From positions 186,001 to 250,000 of the forward strand of contig JAZKFZ010000001.1 in assembly GCA_040386155.1 (NCBI GenBank): DNA of 64,000 bases, in the 5' to 3' direction. Below are positions 60,367-64,000 of the stretch, piece by piece. The DNA is from M0103 sp040386155 (GTDB lineage Bacteria > Bacteroidota > Bacteroidia > Flavobacteriales_D > Crocinitomicaceae). The notes beneath the pieces were generated by a model, which had not been told where the DNA came from, did no database searches, and saw only the letters and a program-made list of their open reading frames with translations. Numbering within the stretch: the first letter of the stretch is position 1; each line of letters opens with the position of its first letter. A program made the position numbers and the translations under genes.

Positions 60367-61107
60367 CTATTGCACTACTGCCAAACTAATGATGGAAATT
60401 TTAACAGTTGGGTAGAGGCTTCTGATTTCTTGAGCCATTGCTTCTAAGGTAGATCCAGTAGTAATTACATCATCAACTATAACAATGTGCTGGAAGTTGA
60501 AGTGTTTCTTTTTGTTGAGTTGAAACTGCTCCTGAGCTTTTTCCCAACGGAGGAAGCGATTATTTCTGGTTTGACTTTCAGTATGTAGTTTCTTGTGAAT
60601 CAAATCTTTGATGATGGGTAAGTTGACGCATTTTTGTATCCCCTTTGCCAGCGCCTCACTTTGATTGTACGAACGAATAAATTCCTTTCGGTGATGCAGC
60701 GGAACTGGAATTAGTGCGTCTGCTGTAGTGAGGATTGACAAATCTTTTAAACGCCTTCCAATCATTTCGCCGCACAAAACCCCTAGTTTGTAGTTGTTTT
60801 TGTATTTCAAATGGTGAATAATCGACTGAATGGCCTTGTCTTGTTCAAAATAGCAGAGCGCGAAGGTATTCTCTAGTTGAATTCGGCCCCAAAATTTTTG
60901 GTCTAATGAAGTAGCTTCATCGTATTTTTCAAAATCGGTGAAAGAAAGTTCTCTTGTGCAAAAGAGACAAATTTCATGTTCATTGATGGTTAATTCTTCA
61001 TTGCACGATACACACGAAGCAGGAAAAATCAGTCGCGAAAAATCCTTTCCAACGGAATTCCATCGAGAATTTTTATGTAAAGGCACTAAAGAAAAGACTT
61101 TCGACAT
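60367..61107 (-). CDS. ComF family protein (phosphoribosyltransferase-like)
   Basis: 246 residues. N-terminal zinc-finger-like region with CVSC and CLFC pairs (FPASCVSCNEELTINEHEICLFC in parts, residues ~30-55), then the type I phosphoribosyltransferase fold with LIPVPLHHRKEFIRSYNQSEALA and the PRPP loop VIVDDVITTGSTLEAMAQ. ComF in naturally competent bacteria helps handle incoming single-stranded DNA; in others (GntX) the role is less clear. No other competence gene is in the window. Confidence 0.9.
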   Translation of the reverse strand: MSKVFSLVPLHKNSRWNSVGKDFSRLIFPASCVSCNEELTINEHEICLFCTRELSFTDFEKYDEATSLDQKFWGRIQLENTFALCYFEQDKAIQSIIHHLKYKNNYKLGVLCGEMIGRRLKDLSILTTADALIPVPLHHRKEFIRSYNQSEALAKGIQKCVNLPIIKDLIHKKLHTESQTRNNRFLRWEKAQEQFQLNKKKHFNFQHIVIVDDVITTGSTLEAMAQEIRSLYPTVKISIISLAVVQ

Positions 61108-61230
61108 ATACTAACATTGCTTTGTTCACAACTACAAATAAATGAAAAAAAAACAAAATTAAAAATGATGTAATTTTAAAGAAGAAAAGCAGAAAACATT
61201 TTATTTCAGCGTATTACCTAGGATTATTAT

Positions 61231-61335
61231 TTATCGACAAAATTTAGTGCTTTGTCTGTGGATATTTTTGATTCGACTGTTAATAAAGTAGCTAAGCATT
61301 GGTAACAAAGGGGTTCACAAATCGAATGTTGATAA
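61231..61335. promoter_or_regulatory. Cluster of three DnaA-box-like 9-mers upstream of nrdBA
   Basis: TTATCGACA (61231-61239), TGTGGATAT (61257-61265, reverse) and TGTTGATAA (61327-61335, reverse) each differ by one base from TTATCCACA. They lie in the AT-rich 431-bp intergenic region 61108-61538, where no gene is seen. Confidence 0.35.
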
Positions 61336-61473
61336 CGTTGAGAAATTGTGCATTTCTTTAATTGCGTAAGGAAAGTTTTTTGACAATTTTTGTATGCCTC
61401 TTTTGAAAGAAAGTTCTAACCGGCTGCAAAAGTAGATTAGAGGAAACAAAAAGTTTAAAGGATGTTAATTTAG

Positions 61474-61493
61474 GTGCAAAGTAACTTTTGCAC
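61474..61493. promoter_or_regulatory. Palindromic operator candidate upstream of nrdB
   Basis: GTGCAAA / TTTGCAC, perfect 7-bp arms around GTAACT, 45 bp before the nrdB ATG. It overlaps a near-match to the -7 element (TAACTTTTG, one extra base). Confidence 0.4.
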
Positions 61494-61538
61494 TCAAGGA
61501 AATTTATACTGTAAAAAGTAGACCAAAAAATAAAAGAA

Positions 61539-62513
61539 ATGGCGCACATGGAACCAATTTTAGACGAGAACAAAAATCGCTTTGTTTTATTTCCAATTCA
61601 ACATGATGACATTTGGGGATTTTATAAAAGAGCAGAAGCAAGTTTTTGGACGGCGGAAGAAATTGACCTTTCTCCAGATTTAGTTGATTGGAAAGAAAAA
61701 TTAAACGATGACGAACGTCATTTCATCAAACATATTCTTGCGTTTTTCGCTGCATCCGATGGTATTGTTAACGAAAACTTAGCAGAACACTTTTTATCTG
61801 AAGTGCAATATACAGAGGCGAAGTTTTTCTATGGATTTCAAATTACAATTGAAAATATTCACTCAGAAACTTACTCATTGCTGATCGATACTTACATCAA
61901 AGACACTGCTGAAAAGAACAATCTGTTCAACGCAATCGATACCATCGACTGTGTTCGTAAAAAAGCTGATTGGGCCTTACGTTGGATTGATCAAGGATCA
62001 TTTGCTGAAAGATTGGTAGCTTTTGCTGCTGTGGAAGGGATTTTCTTCTCCGGATCCTTTTGTTCCATCTTTTGGCTTAAAAAACGAGGCTTAATGCCCG
62101 GACTTTCATTCTCTAATGAGTTGATTTCGCGCGATGAAGGTTTGCATTGCGATTTCGCTTGTTTATTGTACACAAAACATTTGGTAAACCGTCTTCCAAA
62201 AGAACAAGTACAAGAAATTATCATGAATGCTGTTGAAATCGAAAAAGAATTCGTTTCAGACGCATTACCAGTAAAATTGATTGGAATGAACTCCGACCTA
62301 ATGTGCATATACATCGAATTCGTAGCTGATCGCTTGTTAGTAGAATTAGGAAATGAAAAAGTGTACAATGTCGAAAACCCATTTGATTTCATGGATATGA
62401 TTTCAATTCAAGGAAAAACAAATTTCTTTGAAAAGAGAGTTGCAGAATACCAGAAAGCAGGGGTGCTCGCAGGGAAAGATAACCAGACTTTCTCACTAGA
62501 CGAAGAATTTTAA
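61539..62513 (+). CDS. nrdB: Ribonucleotide-diphosphate reductase small subunit (class Ia, eukaryote-like R2)
   Basis: 324 residues. Di-iron/tyrosyl radical protein that activates NrdA for dNTP synthesis. Ligands visible: Asp74 (AASDGIV), Glu105 and His108 (ENIHSE), later Glu/His in the helices around AVEGIFF and RDEGLHCDFA. The radical Tyr112 lies four residues after His108, as in mammalian R2 (ENIHSExY). The C-terminal tail ends DEEF and should dock on NrdA. First gene of the nrdB-nrdA operon (26-bp gap). Confidence 0.96.
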   Translation: MAHMEPILDENKNRFVLFPIQHDDIWGFYKRAEASFWTAEEIDLSPDLVDWKEKLNDDERHFIKHILAFFAASDGIVNENLAEHFLSEVQYTEAKFFYGFQITIENIHSETYSLLIDTYIKDTAEKNNLFNAIDTIDCVRKKADWALRWIDQGSFAERLVAFAAVEGIFFSGSFCSIFWLKKRGLMPGLSFSNELISRDEGLHCDFACLLYTKHLVNRLPKEQVQEIIMNAVEIEKEFVSDALPVKLIGMNSDLMCIYIEFVADRLLVELGNEKVYNVENPFDFMDMISIQGKTNFFEKRVAEYQKAGVLAGKDNQTFSLDEEF

Positions 62514-62539
62514 AATAACCAACAACCAAACAAACGAAA

Positions 62540-64000
62540 ATGTACGTAGTTAAGAGAGACGGGAGAAAAGAGCCCGTTAAATTCGACAAAATTACAGCAC
62601 GCATCATCAAGATGTGCTATGGCCTAGATCCTCTGGTTACACCAGAAGTAGTTGCCATGAAAGTAATTGAAGGTATTTTTGATGGTGTGTCAACAGCACA
62701 ATTAGATAACCTTGCCGCTGAAGTTGCAGCATCAAAAACAATAGATCACCCCGACTATGCTTTGTTAGCATCGCGTATTGCGGTTTCGAACTTGCATAAG
62801 GAAACAAAAAAATCATTTTCAGAAGTTATTGAAGACTTGTTCTATTACATAGATCCAAAAACAGGTCAAAATGCTGCATTGGTTGCTGAAGATGTATTTA
62901 ATATTGTTCAGTCGAATAAAGAGCTATTGGATTCAAGCATCATTTATGATCGCGATTTCCGTTACGATTATTTCGGATTCAAAACATTGACTCGTTCATA
63001 CTTGATGAAGTTGAACGGAGATATCGCTGAACGTCCACAACAAATGTTGATGCGCGTAGCTATTGGAATCCATAAAAATGATATTTTATCTGCTGTTAAG
63101 ACGTATAATTTAATGTCTGAAGGTTGGTTTACGCATGCTACTCCTACATTATTCAACGCTGGAACTCCGAAGCCGCAGATGTCTTCTTGTTTCTTGTTAA
63201 CGATGAAAGATGATTCAATTGAAGGAATTTATGACACATTGAAATCATGTGCTCAAATTTCTCAATCGGCAGGTGGTATCGGCTTAGCAATTCATAACAT
63301 TCGTGCTACTGGCTCTTATATCAGAGGCACAAACGGTACTTCAAATGGTATTGTACCTATGTTGCGTGTGTTTAATGACACAGCGCGTTACGTAGACCAA
63401 GGTGGTGGCAAGCGAAAAGGTTCTTTTGCAATGTACATTGAACCATGGCATGCTGATGTATTCGATTTCCTTGATTTGAAAAAGAATCACGGGAAAGAAG
63501 AACAACGTGCACGTGATTTATTCTTTGCATTGTGGATTCCAGATTTATTCATGAAACGCGTGAAAGAAAATGGTGAATGGTCATTGATGGATCCAAATGA
63601 ATGTCCAGGCTTATCCGACTGTCACAGTGAAGCATTTGAAACTTTGTATACGAAATACGAAGCGGAAGGTAAGTACATGAAAAAAATCAAAGCACAAGAT
63701 TTATGGTTCAAAATTTTGGAATCTCAAATTGAGACAGGAACACCATACATGTTGTACAAAGATGCTGCGAATTCAAAATCGAATCAGCAAAACTTAGGAA
63801 CGATTAAATCGTCTAACTTGTGTACTGAAATTATTGAGTACACTGCTCCAGACGAGATTGCTGTATGTAACCTTGCTTCATTGGCATTGCCAAAATATGT
63901 GAAGGAAGATAAAACATTTGATCACGATAAATTGTACGAAGTTACGTACCAAGCAACGTTGAACTTGAACAGAATTATCGATGAAAATTTCTACCCAGTA
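62540..64000 (+). CDS. nrdA: Ribonucleotide-diphosphate reductase large subunit (3' end outside window)
   Basis: 487 residues visible; the frame is open to the right edge. N-terminal ATP cone (1-~90, MYVVKRDGRKEPVKFDKIT) for allosteric activity control, then the R1 barrel: SSCFLLTMKDDSIEGIYDTL, SQSAGGIGLAI, RGTNGTSNGIVPML and GKRKGSFAMYIEPWH. Active-site residues Asn426, Cys428 (thiyl) and Glu430 (NLCTE), with redox Cys217 and Cys443. Their spacing matches mammalian R1 (Cys218, Cys429, Cys444), not E. coli NrdA. The C-terminal Cys pair lies beyond the window. Confidence 0.96.
   Translation, partial: MYVVKRDGRKEPVKFDKITARIIKMCYGLDPLVTPEVVAMKVIEGIFDGVSTAQLDNLAAEVAASKTIDHPDYALLASRIAVSNLHKETKKSFSEVIEDLFYYIDPKTGQNAALVAEDVFNIVQSNKELLDSSIIYDRDFRYDYFGFKTLTRSYLMKLNGDIAERPQQMLMRVAIGIHKNDILSAVKTYNLMSEGWFTHATPTLFNAGTPKPQMSSCFLLTMKDDSIEGIYDTLKSCAQISQSAGGIGLAIHNIRATGSYIRGTNGTSNGIVPMLRVFNDTARYVDQGGGKRKGSFAMYIEPWHADVFDFLDLKKNHGKEEQRARDLFFALWIPDLFMKRVKENGEWSLMDPNECPGLSDCHSEAFETLYTKYEAEGKYMKKIKAQDLWFKILESQIETGTPYMLYKDAANSKSNQQNLGTIKSSNLCTEIIEYTAPDEIAVCNLASLALPKYVKEDKTFDHDKLYEVTYQATLNLNRIIDENFYPV

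Noticed and set aside
61358..61573. 71-codon minus-strand open frame upstream of nrdB
   Set aside because: Crosses the nrdB start on the other strand and has no family resemblance; a TACTTTTG on the minus strand at 61427-61434 was noted, but no gene follows it closely.

Overview
The window looks like a piece of a low-GC chromosome from the phylum Bacteroidota, most likely Flavobacteriales and possibly near Crocinitomicaceae/Fluviicola (the family-level placement is inference). Four things point there. There are many type IX secretion (T9SS) components and cargo proteins: PorP/SprF, a PorE-like OmpA protein, PorZ, and both type A and type B C-terminal sorting domains. There are SprB-type gliding adhesin repeats. 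Many gene starts are preceded by the Bacteroidota -7 promoter element TAnnTTTG, with little Shine-Dalgarno signal. The enzyme set (TonB receptors, acyl-CoA carboxylase, eukaryote-like class Ia ribonucleotide reductase) also fits.

Layout. 1-4305: end of a PKD adhesin with a type B sorting domain, then PorP/SprF and a PorE-like OmpA protein, a secretion/adhesin trio. 4373-7699 (minus): aspS and an acyl-CoA carboxylase beta subunit. 8082-11522: a large secreted PNGase F-like protein flanked by 64-bp direct repeats. 11700-18928: mnmE, a TonB receptor divergent from a MarR-type regulator, small proteins and a DUF389 membrane protein. 19075-22925: a phosphate-uptake locus (outer-membrane porin divergent from a DUF47-Pit pair) with a Pho-box-like direct repeat between the arms. 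23041-25626 (minus): gatC-radA-hypothetical-tadA. 25786-30611: trpS and a cold-response cluster (Csp, DEAD-box helicase, fatty-acid desaturase, cold-shock-domain protein) with two long divergent leaders.

30828-35058 (minus): a secreted triple-repeat protein and a LytTR regulator/TPR histidine kinase pair. 35168-35590: a tRNA-Arg(UCG) locus with unusual tertiary-contact residues and several partial tRNA copies, two of which carry an 18-bp palindrome in the D-loop. 35681-47867: porZ-recO, a peptide-binding lipoprotein, pgk, xseA-xseB, a SCO1-like protein, an OmpP1-type porin, an SGNH-like lipoprotein and a secreted esterase. 48026-58754: one giant SprB-repeat adhesin interrupted by a 100-N assembly gap. 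58822-61107 (minus): bacilliredoxin, an FAD oxidoreductase and a ComF-like protein. 61539-64000: nrdB and the start of nrdA.

The window is mostly core chromosome, without integrases, transposases or CRISPR arrays. The points most worth following up are the tRNA-Arg locus with its palindrome-bearing half copies, the direct repeats around the PNGase-like gene, the leaderless-looking promoters, the Pho-box-like site, and the super-repeat structure and unresolved gap of the giant adhesin.
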